Position numbers and translations under genes: made by a program. A model generated the notes under the pieces. It saw nothing but the letters and a program-made list of their open reading frames with translations. It did not search any database and was not told the DNA's origin. A DNA stretch of 64,000 nt, taken from contig NZ_CP137640.1 of the NCBI RefSeq assembly GCF_036670025.1, positions 6,110,001 through 6,174,000 on the forward strand, written 5' to 3'. This stretch comes from Bacillus_BD oryzisoli. Lineage in GTDB: Bacteria; Bacillota; Bacilli; Bacillales; Cytobacillaceae. Below, piece by piece: positions 46,302-54,655 of this stretch. Position 1 is the first letter of the stretch, and each line of letters opens with the position of its first letter.

Positions 46302-46955
46302 TTAACAACCAATTAATTCTTTTACCTTAAATGATGCTGCTGTTTTTTCTTTAACTGTTTCAAAATCGATACCCTCCTGCAGCTCTTCAAGAACCAGCCC
46401 ATCTTCCGTTACGCTGAATACTGCCAGCTCTGTTACAATCAGATCAACAACACCTTTTCCTGTTAAAGGCAATGTACACTCTTCAAGAATTTTTGGTGAA
46501 CCTTTTTTAGAGCAGTGCTCCATTGCAACAATGACCTTCTTGGCTCCTGTAACTAAATCCATGGCACCGCCCATGCCTGGCACCATTTTTCCCGGCACCA
46601 TCCAGTTGGCTAGATTCCCTTTTGCATCTACCTCAAGTCCGCCAAGAACGGTGACATCCACATGGCCGCCGCGGATTAACGAGAAGGAGAAGAGGCTGTC
46701 AAAAAATGCACCGCCAGGAATAATACCCGCCGGCTGTCCTCCGGCATTCACGAGATCCATATCGATTTCATCATTTGCCGGTCCAAGACCAATGTATCCG
46801 TTTTCAGATTGGAGTATCACATTCACACCTTTAGGCAGATAGTCAGGTACCAGTGTTGGCAATCCGATACCAAGATTCACGACATCTCCGTCTTTCATTT
46901 CCTTTGCAACACGCGCAGCAATAATCTGTTTTGGAGTCATCATTACATCACTCAT
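46302..46955 (-). CDS. scoB: 3-oxoacid CoA-transferase subunit B
   Basis: 217 residues. CoA-transferase family I beta subunit with catalytic Glu in LQSENGYIGLGP (near residue 50), VNLGIGLPTLVPDYLP and GGAMDLVTGAKKVIVAM. With ScoA it moves CoA from succinyl-CoA to acetoacetate (or butyrate). It starts two bases after the scoA stop with GGAGG upstream. Confidence 0.93.
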   Translation of the reverse strand: MSDVMMTPKQIIAARVAKEMKDGDVVNLGIGLPTLVPDYLPKGVNVILQSENGYIGLGPANDEIDMDLVNAGGQPAGIIPGGAFFDSLFSFSLIRGGHVDVTVLGGLEVDAKGNLANWMVPGKMVPGMGGAMDLVTGAKKVIVAMEHCSKKGSPKILEECTLPLTGKGVVDLIVTELAVFSVTEDGLVLEELQEGIDFETVKEKTAASFKVKELIGC

Positions 46956-46957
46956 TA

Positions 46958-47614
46958 TTAGTTGCCTCCTGTAACTAAGATTTTATCTACCAGGATACCA
47001 GGGGTCATCACTTCATCCGGGTTGATTTCACCAACCTCTACAACCTCATCGACCTGAGCAATCACAAGATCTGCTGCTAGAGCCATAATCGGATTAAAAT
47101 TACGGGCAGAGCAGTTATAGACTAAATTCCCTGCTTTATCCGCCTTGCATGCTTTCAAAAGTGCTACTTCAGCATGAAGCGGTTTTTCAAGTAGAAAGTC
47201 ACGACCATCAATGGTTATCTTTTCTTTTCCTTCTTCAACAACCGTCCCGATTCCAGTTGGTGTCAATACTCCGCCAAGTCCAGATCCGCCAGCACGTACT
47301 CGTTCAGCAAATGTCCCTTGTGGAACCAGCTCGACATCTAATTCGCCTTCAATCATTTGTCTGCCTGTTTCCGGGTTTGTACCGATATGTGAAGCAATAA
47401 CCTTTTTTACCCGTTTATTTACAATTAATGGCCCGACACCTTTATCCACAACAGCCGTGTCACTAGCAATTAATGTTATATCCTTTACATTCGATTCAAG
47501 AACAGCGGATACTAGTTCCTGCGGTGTACCAACTCCCATAAACCCGCCGGACATGATTGTCATCCCATCTTTAAAAATAGATAATACTTCTTCTCTGGGA
47601 ACTATTTTATTCAT
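46958..47614 (-). CDS. scoA: 3-oxoacid CoA-transferase subunit A
   Basis: 218 residues. Family I alpha subunit with GGFMGVGTPQELVSAV, GVLTPTGIGTVVEEGKE and GNLVYNCSARNFNPIMALAA. First gene of the operon scoA-scoB-thiolase-permease-bdh, 60 bases downstream of a sigma-54-type promoter. AtoDA-type acetate/butyrate CoA-transferase is the close alternative. Confidence 0.92.
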   Translation of the reverse strand: MNKIVPREEVLSIFKDGMTIMSGGFMGVGTPQELVSAVLESNVKDITLIASDTAVVDKGVGPLIVNKRVKKVIASHIGTNPETGRQMIEGELDVELVPQGTFAERVRAGGSGLGGVLTPTGIGTVVEEGKEKITIDGRDFLLEKPLHAEVALLKACKADKAGNLVYNCSARNFNPIMALAADLVIAQVDEVVEVGEINPDEVMTPGILVDKILVTGGN

Positions 47615-47672
47615 TTACAGCGCCCTCCCTATGAAATAAGTCAGCTTAAAAATGATTACACCAATATATAAT

Positions 47673-47688
47673 GCAAGTGCCGTGCCAA
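47673..47688 (-). promoter_or_regulatory. Sigma-54 (-24/-12) promoter of the sco operon
   Basis: Read on the minus strand: TTGGCACGGCACTTGC, with GG and GC separated by exactly 10 bases as sigma-54 (RpoN/SigL) requires. The rest of the 449-bp gap up to the regulator gene is AT-rich non-coding DNA that should hold activator sites; no clear palindrome was identified there. Confidence 0.9.
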
Positions 47689-48030
47689 CTTTTAAAAAAT
47701 GAACAAAAAATTATATTAAAAAGTTTTTAATATCCCGTTAAAAAGAATAAAGTTGCAATATGTATAGATTATTAATTTAAGAAAAACTTTTATAAAAACC
47801 TTTTATTCTTAAAAATTATTATTAAATTAATCAATTATTGATATATTAATAGATTACTACTATCAAATTTTGTTCAGTTTTCCTTACACATAACGAAATA
47901 TGCTTAAAAAGTGTAAGGATTTTCATACAGTCGATATCTTCATGCATAAATAAGTGTTTGGAATCGCTTACATTTTTTTATTGAATTGATCCTGCCTATA
48001 ATATTCCTTCATCACATAAAATATATAAAA

Positions 48031-48057
48031 CCCCCTCTGATTGAACAAAGGGGGTAA
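48031..48057 (-). terminator. Terminator after the sigma-54 activator gene
   Basis: On the minus strand: ACCCCCT / AGGGGGT with a loop of about 12 bases, then TTTTAT. Confidence 0.8.
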
Positions 48058-48063
48058 TGCCAT

Positions 48064-49422
48064 TTATAATCCATATTTATTCATTTTTTCATAAAGGGTT
48101 GTCCTGCTGATTCCAAGCATCTGAGCTGCTTTGGATTTATTTCCATTGACTATTTCTATACAATCCATGATTGCCTTTCGTTCCGCATCATCCATCATTT
48201 CCGCCAATGGACGGAGGGACGGCACCGTTTTAAAACCGCTTATTTCAACAGGCAGATGTTCAGGTCCAATCTCCTTATCTTCATCCACCATGTTTAATGC
48301 ACGTTCAATCGTATTCTCTAATTCTCGAATATTTCCCGGCCAAGAGTAAAGACACAGCTGCCTAATGGCGGCACAGCTAATCCCTTTCACTCGTTTTTTC
48401 ATCAATTTTTGGTACTTCTTCAGGAAATGAGAAACAAGTGGTTTGATATCTTCATTTCGCTCCTTTAATGACGGCACGTTTATTTGCACAACCTTCAAGC
48501 GGTAATATAAATCAAGCCGGAATTCTCCATTACTGACCATTTCTGTTAGATCGCGGTTTGTTGCTGCAATGATCCGGACATCAATAGGAGTGGTACTTGT
48601 TGAACCGACCCTCTCCACTTCTTTTTCCTGTAATACACGCAATAGTTTCACTTGCATATGTAGTGGCAGTTCACCAATTTCATCAAGAAAAATAGTCCCG
48701 CCATCAGCTGCTTCAAACTTTCCAATTTTCCCGCCTTTTTTTGCACCGGTAAAAGAGCCTTCCTCATAGCCAAAAAGCTCTGATTCTATTAGTTCAGGCG
48801 GTATGGCGGCACAATTCACTTTAATAAATACACCCATTGCACGCCGGCTGCTGCTATGAATCGAATGGGCAAACAATTCTTTGCCTGTCCCGCTTTCGCC
48901 CAAAATCAGCACATTTGAATCACTTTCCGCTGCCTTTTTGGCATGTGCCTTCGCATCTTTAAAGGCAGGACTTACACCAATCATATGTTCAAAAGTATAG
49001 GTAGCCTTGTTTCTTTCTTGGAAAACCCCTTTATACTTTTTTAATTCCGTTTCCAACGATTTGATCCGTTTTGATAATGCTGTTAATTGGTTTACATTTT
49101 TAAATAATACTTTGCCGACCGCCCCCGTAATCTTACCCTCCTTAATGATTGGGGTTCGTGTAGCAATCATATAATTATCGTTAATTTTTTGCAGCTCGGC
49201 AACTTCCTCTTTACCTGTCTTAGCGACAATGTGCATTCTTGAATTTTCAATAACCTTTGTTACATGTTTTCCAATTGAACCTTTCTGATCAACACCAAGA
49301 AAGTCAGCATAACGCTTGCTCAGCATTTTCACATAACCTTCTGTATCAACCACAACTATACCGTCATAGGCAAACTCAATAATATCCTTATAAAGCAGTT
49401 CTTCTTCCTTATTGATTCTCAT
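48064..49422 (-). CDS. Sigma-54-dependent activator (PAS, AAA+, Fis-type HTH)
   Basis: 452 residues from ATG 49422 (GCGAGGTGATCAA upstream). An N-terminal PAS domain (about 10-115, with AYDGIVVVDTEGYVKMLS), an AAA+ domain (about 150-380) with Walker A GESGTGKE, the sigma-54 contact loop as GSFTGA, Walker B GGTIFLDEIGELP and arginine finger region LYYRLKVVQI, then a Fis-like HTH at the C-terminus (NGNKSKAAQMLGISRTTLYE). It most likely activates the two -24/-12 promoters at 47673 and 50548 in response to a small molecule sensed by PAS. Confidence 0.93.
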   Translation of the reverse strand: MRINKEEELLYKDIIEFAYDGIVVVDTEGYVKMLSKRYADFLGVDQKGSIGKHVTKVIENSRMHIVAKTGKEEVAELQKINDNYMIATRTPIIKEGKITGAVGKVLFKNVNQLTALSKRIKSLETELKKYKGVFQERNKATYTFEHMIGVSPAFKDAKAHAKKAAESDSNVLILGESGTGKELFAHSIHSSSRRAMGVFIKVNCAAIPPELIESELFGYEEGSFTGAKKGGKIGKFEAADGGTIFLDEIGELPLHMQVKLLRVLQEKEVERVGSTSTTPIDVRIIAATNRDLTEMVSNGEFRLDLYYRLKVVQINVPSLKERNEDIKPLVSHFLKKYQKLMKKRVKGISCAAIRQLCLYSWPGNIRELENTIERALNMVDEDKEIGPEHLPVEISGFKTVPSLRPLAEMMDDAERKAIMDCIEIVNGNKSKAAQMLGISRTTLYEKMNKYGL

Positions 49423-49498
49423 TTGATCACCTCGCTTAGACTGTGGTAGCGTTTCCATTATAACACAATCTAAACAGTGCTAAACCAGTCGGAATGTT

Positions 49499-50455
49499 TT
49501 AGTCCTGCTCTATTCCCTTTTTTACAGCTTTAATTTTTCCTAGTTTAATAAAATTGCGGTCCCTCTCTTCTAGTTTTTGTGAAATTGATCCTTCATTATA
49601 TGGGTAAATGCCTTCGCCAGACTTTGTACCAAGCTTGCCTTGTTGAACAAGATCACGGATAATAGCCGGTGCACCTGTATCTTTGTTTAAATCAGGCGCA
49701 ACATTATCAAATACACGCTGCCAAGTATCCAACCCGCCAAAGTCAGCAATTTCAATTGGCCCTGTGAATGCCCAGCGGAACCCGGGTCCTGCAGTTATGG
49801 CTGTATCAATATCGCGTGCATCCGCTACACCTTCTTGTAACAAATAAAAAGCTTCACGCATCAGCGCTGTCTGAAGACGGTTGGCAATAAAGCCGGAAAT
49901 CTCCTTCTTTAAAAGGACAGGTGATTTACCGATACTATTCATTAAGTCGATTGTCTTTTCCACGATTTCCGGTTTTGTCTTTTCATGCTTAACAATTTCA
50001 ACTAAAGGAACTAAATGGGCTGGATTAAAGAAATGTGTAATGATCATCCGATCGGCAAATCCTGCATCCTCCATTAAACGGGTAATCGGAAATGTTGACG
50101 TATTTGATGCAACGATTGCATCAGGCTTCATGATTTCTTCTAAACGATTAAAAAGATCCCATTTCATCTCAATGACCTCTGGAATGGCCTCAATGATGAA
50201 ATCAGCCTCTTTGACAGCCTCCTCTAGATCAGCTTTATATTCTAAACTGGCTAAAGCCGCCTGTCTTTCCAGTTCAGTTATTTTCCCTTCTTCAACCAGT
50301 AAGGATAGATTCTCACTAATTCTTCGCTGTGCCTTAAACAGAAATTCCTCTTTCATATCATTTACCGTTACGTTATAGCCGCTGACCGCAAAAGATTGTG
50401 CAATACTGCTTCCCATGACACCAGAACCGATTATAGTTATATTTTTCATCTTCAT
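49499..50455 (-). CDS. hbd: 3-hydroxybutyryl-CoA dehydrogenase (3-hydroxyacyl-CoA dehydrogenase family)
   Basis: 318 residues from ATG 50455, chosen because AGGAG lies 6 bases upstream; longer and shorter in-frame starts exist. NAD site ITIIGSGVMGSSIAQSF, EAIPE, ASNTSTFPITRL and HFFNPAHLVPLVEIV, GFIANRLQTALMREA. It interconverts 3-hydroxybutyryl-CoA and acetoacetyl-CoA. It is preceded by its own sigma-54 promoter and followed 76 bases later by the activator gene. Confidence 0.88.
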   Translation of the reverse strand: MKMKNITIIGSGVMGSSIAQSFAVSGYNVTVNDMKEEFLFKAQRRISENLSLLVEEGKITELERQAALASLEYKADLEEAVKEADFIIEAIPEVIEMKWDLFNRLEEIMKPDAIVASNTSTFPITRLMEDAGFADRMIITHFFNPAHLVPLVEIVKHEKTKPEIVEKTIDLMNSIGKSPVLLKKEISGFIANRLQTALMREAFYLLQEGVADARDIDTAITAGPGFRWAFTGPIEIADFGGLDTWQRVFDNVAPDLNKDTGAPAIIRDLVQQGKLGTKSGEGIYPYNEGSISQKLEERDRNFIKLGKIKAVKKGIEQD

Positions 50456-50504
50456 TTCCATCTCCTGCCTAATTAATTTGAATACAAGATTGATAAAAGC
50501 CAAT

Positions 50505-50546
50505 TCATAAAAACCAAATCATAAAAACCAAATCATAAAAACCAAA
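50505..50546. repeat. Three perfect tandem 14-bp repeats at the hbd promoter
   Basis: Unit TCATAAAAACCAAA repeated three times without gaps. On the minus strand the array begins directly after the -12 element of the hbd sigma-54 promoter, so it covers the expected transcription start and early leader. Confidence 0.9.
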
Positions 50547-50547
50547 T

Positions 50548-50563
50548 GCAAGTTTTGTGCCAG
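50548..50563 (-). promoter_or_regulatory. Sigma-54 (-24/-12) promoter of hbd
   Basis: Read on the minus strand: CTGGCACAAAACTTGC followed by ATTTGG, with GG-N10-GC spacing. It lies about 90 bases upstream of the hbd start. Confidence 0.87.
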
Positions 50564-50597
50564 ATAGACATAAGTGATTAACCTAAAAAAAGCAAAA

Positions 50598-50634
50598 AGG
50601 GAGAAATCCATCTTTTCATAGATGAATATCTCCC
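50598..50634 (-). terminator. Terminator after the membrane protein gene
   Basis: On the minus strand: GGGAGATATTCATCT / AGATGGATTTCTCCC with small mismatches, then TTTTTG. Confidence 0.8.
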
Positions 50635-50653
50635 AATCTCTCACTCTCTTAAA

Positions 50654-51982
50654 CTATAAGAAGGAAATAATTGCAATAGCGATAAATACAACGGTTAGTA
50701 TATGAAGCCCGTTTATGCGAAGCCCAACCTGAACGCCGGAAAGACGGGAAAAGCGGCTGACCATTAAGTTCAGACCTGAAAAGGGGCTTAATGCAGTTGA
50801 AATATACCAGGTTAACAAAAGGATGAATGCTAAAGAAATATTGCTGATGCCCAGTTCCGCTGCATTTAATTGCATTGCCAATGCGCCTACCACAGCAATT
50901 TGGTGAATCCCAATGTAAGTTAGACAGAAAACAATGACCAATATTGCAAATGCGAATAGGAAGAATGACTGGTCAGCTAACACTTTAAGTAATTGACTGA
51001 CTCCATTCATTACACTTGTACCCTTTAACGCAAATGCCAGCATTCCAGCACTCATAAATAGTGTAATTTCATTATTCATCATCGGTACTGCACGATCGCG
51101 GAAATCCAGCCATAAAGGCTTGGCCCGCTGCCAATCATTTGTCACAGCAGTTATAAGAAGCGGAACAAAAATCGAAAGCAGGCAGACAATGACAATCATC
51201 GACCACTTTGTCACACTTTCAATCATTAAACAAGCCGTCATTAATAGGACGACGAATAAGACTAACTCTAAAAGCTTCCTACGCTGTGCTTTTGAAATTT
51301 TGGTCAGGGAAGACGGGTCCCTTTTAATTGGATTCCTTTTTTCCCAAATAGCAAAGGATAGATTCCCAATCACTAAGGAAAGAAGAGAAATCCCTATTCC
51401 ATAGAACACATACTCCTTAAATGGAACATTCAAATAATGCAGGACTAATGATACCGATGCAAAATAAGGCGACCACATCAGCGCAGTCGAGAAACCGACA
51501 ATATAGCTTTTCGCTGACATGGCCGAGGGAAGTTTCAAATCTTCCAGAAACTCATTTATAATTCTCACAGAGCCTAAGTTTAAAATTGGACTAACGATAA
51601 ATAGTGTTCCCGTTATACCGGCATATAGCTTTTGCGGGTGGTGCAGCAGATTATGCAGCAAACGGGAAACGGACTCAAAGTATCCTCCCAGCCTTAACGG
51701 AATGGCTAAAAGAGGGGCCAGTGTAATCAAACTTAATAAAGGAAGGATCCAAAAGATCCCCTCACTGATTCCTGCAAAACCAGTTCCCTTATTCCATTCA
51801 ATTATTATTCCGGCACCCATCATAACAAGTCCAAGTATACGCGGAAACCGGTCTGCTTTTCCTGCGCTTCCGATGAATGCAAGGAGGGACAAACTCACAA
51901 CCACATATTGAAGCCATGTTTGATTGGCAAAATATTGAATTAAAAATAACGTACACATTCCCAATATGAGATAACTTCTCAT
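50654..51982 (-). CDS. Polytopic membrane protein of unknown substrate
   Basis: 442 residues with ten to twelve hydrophobic segments. No family motif was recognised with certainty. Positively charged loops (KRDPSSLTKISKAQRRK, near residue 225) and conserved-looking SPFSGLNLMVSRFSRLSG near the C-terminus suggest an ion- or organic-acid transporter of the IT superfamily kind. It lies upstream of the hbd promoter on the same strand but ends in a terminator, so it is not part of that operon. Function unassigned. Confidence 0.6.
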   Translation of the reverse strand: MRSYLILGMCTLFLIQYFANQTWLQYVVVSLSLLAFIGSAGKADRFPRILGLVMMGAGIIIEWNKGTGFAGISEGIFWILPLLSLITLAPLLAIPLRLGGYFESVSRLLHNLLHHPQKLYAGITGTLFIVSPILNLGSVRIINEFLEDLKLPSAMSAKSYIVGFSTALMWSPYFASVSLVLHYLNVPFKEYVFYGIGISLLSLVIGNLSFAIWEKRNPIKRDPSSLTKISKAQRRKLLELVLFVVLLMTACLMIESVTKWSMIVIVCLLSIFVPLLITAVTNDWQRAKPLWLDFRDRAVPMMNNEITLFMSAGMLAFALKGTSVMNGVSQLLKVLADQSFFLFAFAILVIVFCLTYIGIHQIAVVGALAMQLNAAELGISNISLAFILLLTWYISTALSPFSGLNLMVSRFSRLSGVQVGLRINGLHILTVVFIAIAIISFL

Positions 51983-52012
51983 TACCTAATTCTCTCCCTG
52001 CCCATTGCCCGC

Positions 52013-53179
52013 TTATAAGCTGTTAATGAACAAGCGGACAACGTCAATTCCACCAATAAAGGTTCCTAATGAACTTCCAATATTAGCCAATACAACAACA
52101 AGCAAAATCCGCGTTACTTTATTATTCCAAAACCCTTTTACACTATAGACATCCTCCGATAGATTTTCAAAATCTCTCACAGTCGGTCTGCGTAAATAGG
52201 CTTGGACAATTCCGGTAAACCAACCGGCAGCAGTGATTGGATCCAAGGCAGTGATAGGAGCAGCAATAAAGGCCGTTAAGATCGTAAGCGGATGTCCAAA
52301 GGCAATCGCTGTTCCAATTGCTGAAAGGCCTCCGTGCCACAACCACCAGCTGATCGTCTGCTGCAGACCTGCTGATGGATTCATGTAGAAGGTATAGGCT
52401 ATCATTGCAATAATTAAAACTGGAATGGTCCAGGCAAGCACTTTTGGAAGCTTTGATTTAGGTGGACGCTGTGTAATTAAAGCTAAATCATGTTCCTTCT
52501 TGATTTCCTCTTTAATCCCTGGAACATGGGCAGCTCCTAATACAGCCACTATTTTTTCACCTGGAGCTTCTCTAATCTTCTGGGCCAAGTACTGGTCACG
52601 CTCATCGATCAACGGTGTTTTTAATCTTGGAAACCCTTCGGTGAATTCACTTAAAATGGTATTCAGCATATCCTGGGATTTCATTTTTTCCAATTCTTCC
52701 TCGGAAATGGTATCCTTGCTGAAAATGCTATAGACAATCTGTGTGATCAACTGCATTTTCCCCCACCAGCCTACATTATGCCAGATACGAGAAAAGGTAA
52801 TTTGAATGTCCCTGTCAGCTAAAACAAGATTGGCGCCAACTTCTTTAGCTGATTGAATTCCTTGAATCATTTCCTGACCTGCATTAATGCCAAATTGCGC
52901 GGCCATCCGTTTTTGAAAGGAGGAAAGCGCTAAATTGATTAATAGTAATGTCGCTTTATTTTCTTTAATAACCTTAAAGATATCCATATCGCTCCATTTA
53001 TTGCCTTCTGTTATGGATTGATATCGTGGTTCATCCAGCTCAACACAGACAGAGTCCGGTCTTTCCGCCTCAATAACTTCTTTAACCTGCTCAGCACTGT
53101 GCTTAGAAACATGCGCCGTTCCAATCAGGATAAATTCCTTGCCATCCAAATGGATTCTTGTAATATTCTCTTCTATCAT
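52013..53179 (-). CDS. TraB-family membrane protein
   Basis: 388 residues. The N-terminal domain (1-230) has the TraB/Tiki-type motifs FILIGTAHVSKHSAEQV, VCVELDEPRYQS, LVLADRDIQITFSR and VAVLGAAHVPGIKEEI. After that come four or so membrane helices (about 245-385). TraB-type proteins are putative metalloproteases or pheromone-shutdown factors; the role in Bacilli is not established. The gene follows AAGGAAGG and lies 30 bases upstream of the unknown transporter, so co-transcription is possible. Confidence 0.8.
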   Translation of the reverse strand: MIEENITRIHLDGKEFILIGTAHVSKHSAEQVKEVIEAERPDSVCVELDEPRYQSITEGNKWSDMDIFKVIKENKATLLLINLALSSFQKRMAAQFGINAGQEMIQGIQSAKEVGANLVLADRDIQITFSRIWHNVGWWGKMQLITQIVYSIFSKDTISEEELEKMKSQDMLNTILSEFTEGFPRLKTPLIDERDQYLAQKIREAPGEKIVAVLGAAHVPGIKEEIKKEHDLALITQRPPKSKLPKVLAWTIPVLIIAMIAYTFYMNPSAGLQQTISWWLWHGGLSAIGTAIAFGHPLTILTAFIAAPITALDPITAAGWFTGIVQAYLRRPTVRDFENLSEDVYSVKGFWNNKVTRILLVVVLANIGSSLGTFIGGIDVVRLFINSL

Positions 53180-53304
53180 ACATGACCTTCCTTTAAATGA
53201 TTAACCGCATTTTATCTAACAATTTGCTAAAAAGTTCCTGTCATTCTTCAATAATAAACCAGAATGCATTAAATATGAAACAAATATGGTTTATTTCCAT
53301 CTAA

Positions 53305-53363
53305 AGTGATAAGCACGCCAAAAGGACAAATAGCAACTGCCATTTGTCCCTTTGTCGTGATAG
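53305..53363. repeat. Degenerate member of the dispersed hairpin family
   Basis: CACGCCAAAAGGACAAAT paired with ATTTGTCCCTTTGTCGTG. The inner GGACAAAT arms are perfect; the outer ends are worn. It lies 45 bases from the fuller copy at 53405. Confidence 0.55.
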
Positions 53364-53377
53364 TACTTTTTTTAAAA

Positions 53378-53393
53378 TGTTTCACATGAAACA
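53378..53393. other. parS-like 16-bp site, copy B
   Basis: TGTTTCACATGAAACA, the exact reverse complement of the site at 41102, again extended by A and T to 18 bp. It sits between two members of the dispersed hairpin family. Confidence 0.5.
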
Positions 53394-53404
53394 TCCAGAA
53401 AAAT

Positions 53405-53458
53405 GCTAGGCACCACATATGGACAAATAAACTCTGTCCTTTTGTGGTGCCTGACATC
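53405..53458. repeat. Dispersed GGTGTCAGGCACC hairpin, copy 4
   Basis: Arms GCTAGGCACCACATATGGACAAA and TGTCCTTTTGTGGTGCCTGACAT; it ends two bases before the hprK-like stop codon on the minus strand. Confidence 0.75.
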
Positions 53459-53460
53459 TT

Positions 53461-54396
53461 CTATTTTGACTCCTGCTCCGCAAAGTCTGCTTCAATTCTG
53501 CTTAGAAATTCTTCAGCAGCGCTGTAGCCCTGCTGTCTCAAATACCAGTTATTTGCCGCTGCCTCAATTAGTCCGGCAACATCACGTCCAGGCTGAAGTT
53601 GGATTTCGATGGACGGAATTTTGACGCCCATGTACTCTGAAAATTGAGGCTCCTGCTCCAACTCATTATTCAAGGCATCCTTTTCCCACTTTGTCAGGAG
53701 AATATCAAGAGCAATCCGCGTTTCCTCCTGGAAGGCCTTGCGTCCGTACATCCGGACCACATTTAACAGTCCAATGCTGCGCAATGCCAAAAATTCTTTC
53801 GTCTTCACGTCATGGGTTCCCAAAATCGTTTGCGGACTTAGCTTTTTCAGTACAACAATATCATCTGCCACAAGGCGGTGGCCGCGGCCGATTAGCGTAT
53901 GTGCTGTTTCACTTTTCCCGACCCCGGAATTACCGCGAAGTAAAATCCCCATGCCGGACACATTCAGGCATACCCCATGAATCGCAATTTCCGGTGCTAA
54001 CTGTTTTACTAAATAGGCGTCCAGTTTCGTAATAAATTCTGAAGTTACCTCAATTGTTCTCGTTACTAATAACGGGATTTTTTCCTCAATACAGTGATGC
54101 CGCAAGTAGGTTAATCCTTCTTCACCCGCTGTCACAATAAAACATGGCGGGTGATAATGAACGATATTTCCAATCCGAATTCTTCTTTCTTCATGACTTA
54201 ACTTATGTAAATAGGTAATTTCTTTTTTTCCTAGAATTTGAACCCGCTCAGTTGGGAAAAAATCGAAATGTCCAACAAACTCCAGACCCGGACGATGCAC
54301 CCTTGATTGCGTAATTGGTTTTTGCAGCTGATCCTCACCAGCTAATACCTTTAATGAAAACCGTTTAACCAAGTCTTCAACCGTTATTTTCTTCAC
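53461..54396 (-). CDS. HPr kinase/phosphorylase-like protein, divergent
   Basis: 311 residues from GTG 54396 (AAGGGA upstream; GTG 54408 possible). N-terminal HprK domain, then the kinase domain with P-loop LRGNSGVGKSETA (near residue 155) and GHRLVADDIVVL. The family hallmark EIRGLGI reads ALRSIGL, so the conserved Glu is lost, and the C-terminal PGRNLA segment reads PGRDVAGLIEAAANNW. lgt, which normally follows hprK in Bacilli, is absent. It may therefore be a second, specialised HprK rather than the main carbon-catabolite regulator. Confidence 0.8.
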   Translation of the reverse strand: MKKITVEDLVKRFSLKVLAGEDQLQKPITQSRVHRPGLEFVGHFDFFPTERVQILGKKEITYLHKLSHEERRIRIGNIVHYHPPCFIVTAGEEGLTYLRHHCIEEKIPLLVTRTIEVTSEFITKLDAYLVKQLAPEIAIHGVCLNVSGMGILLRGNSGVGKSETAHTLIGRGHRLVADDIVVLKKLSPQTILGTHDVKTKEFLALRSIGLLNVVRMYGRKAFQEETRIALDILLTKWEKDALNNELEQEPQFSEYMGVKIPSIEIQLQPGRDVAGLIEAAANNWYLRQQGYSAAEEFLSRIEADFAEQESK

Positions 54397-54655
54397 TTTT
54401 CCCTTCACCGTCCTAAATGACTTCTAACTTTAAATTATACTGATAAACAATGAAAACGTCATCTTTTTTTACAATCTATGGCAAAATGACCCATTTCTCA
54501 CATTCATTTTTTGAATTCATTGTTGTAAAATAAGAATGGTATTCCCTAACTTGGAAATACTGGATTGTTGATAGGTATTTACAATTACACTGCACTAAGA
54601 AAATAACCCTCAGCTAAATAGGGAACATAGTCAATTTTCGAAGGAGCATATAAAA

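Noticed and set aside
49881..50378. Plus-strand frame of 165 codons opposite hbd
   Set aside because: A shadow of hbd with low-complexity Ser-rich composition.
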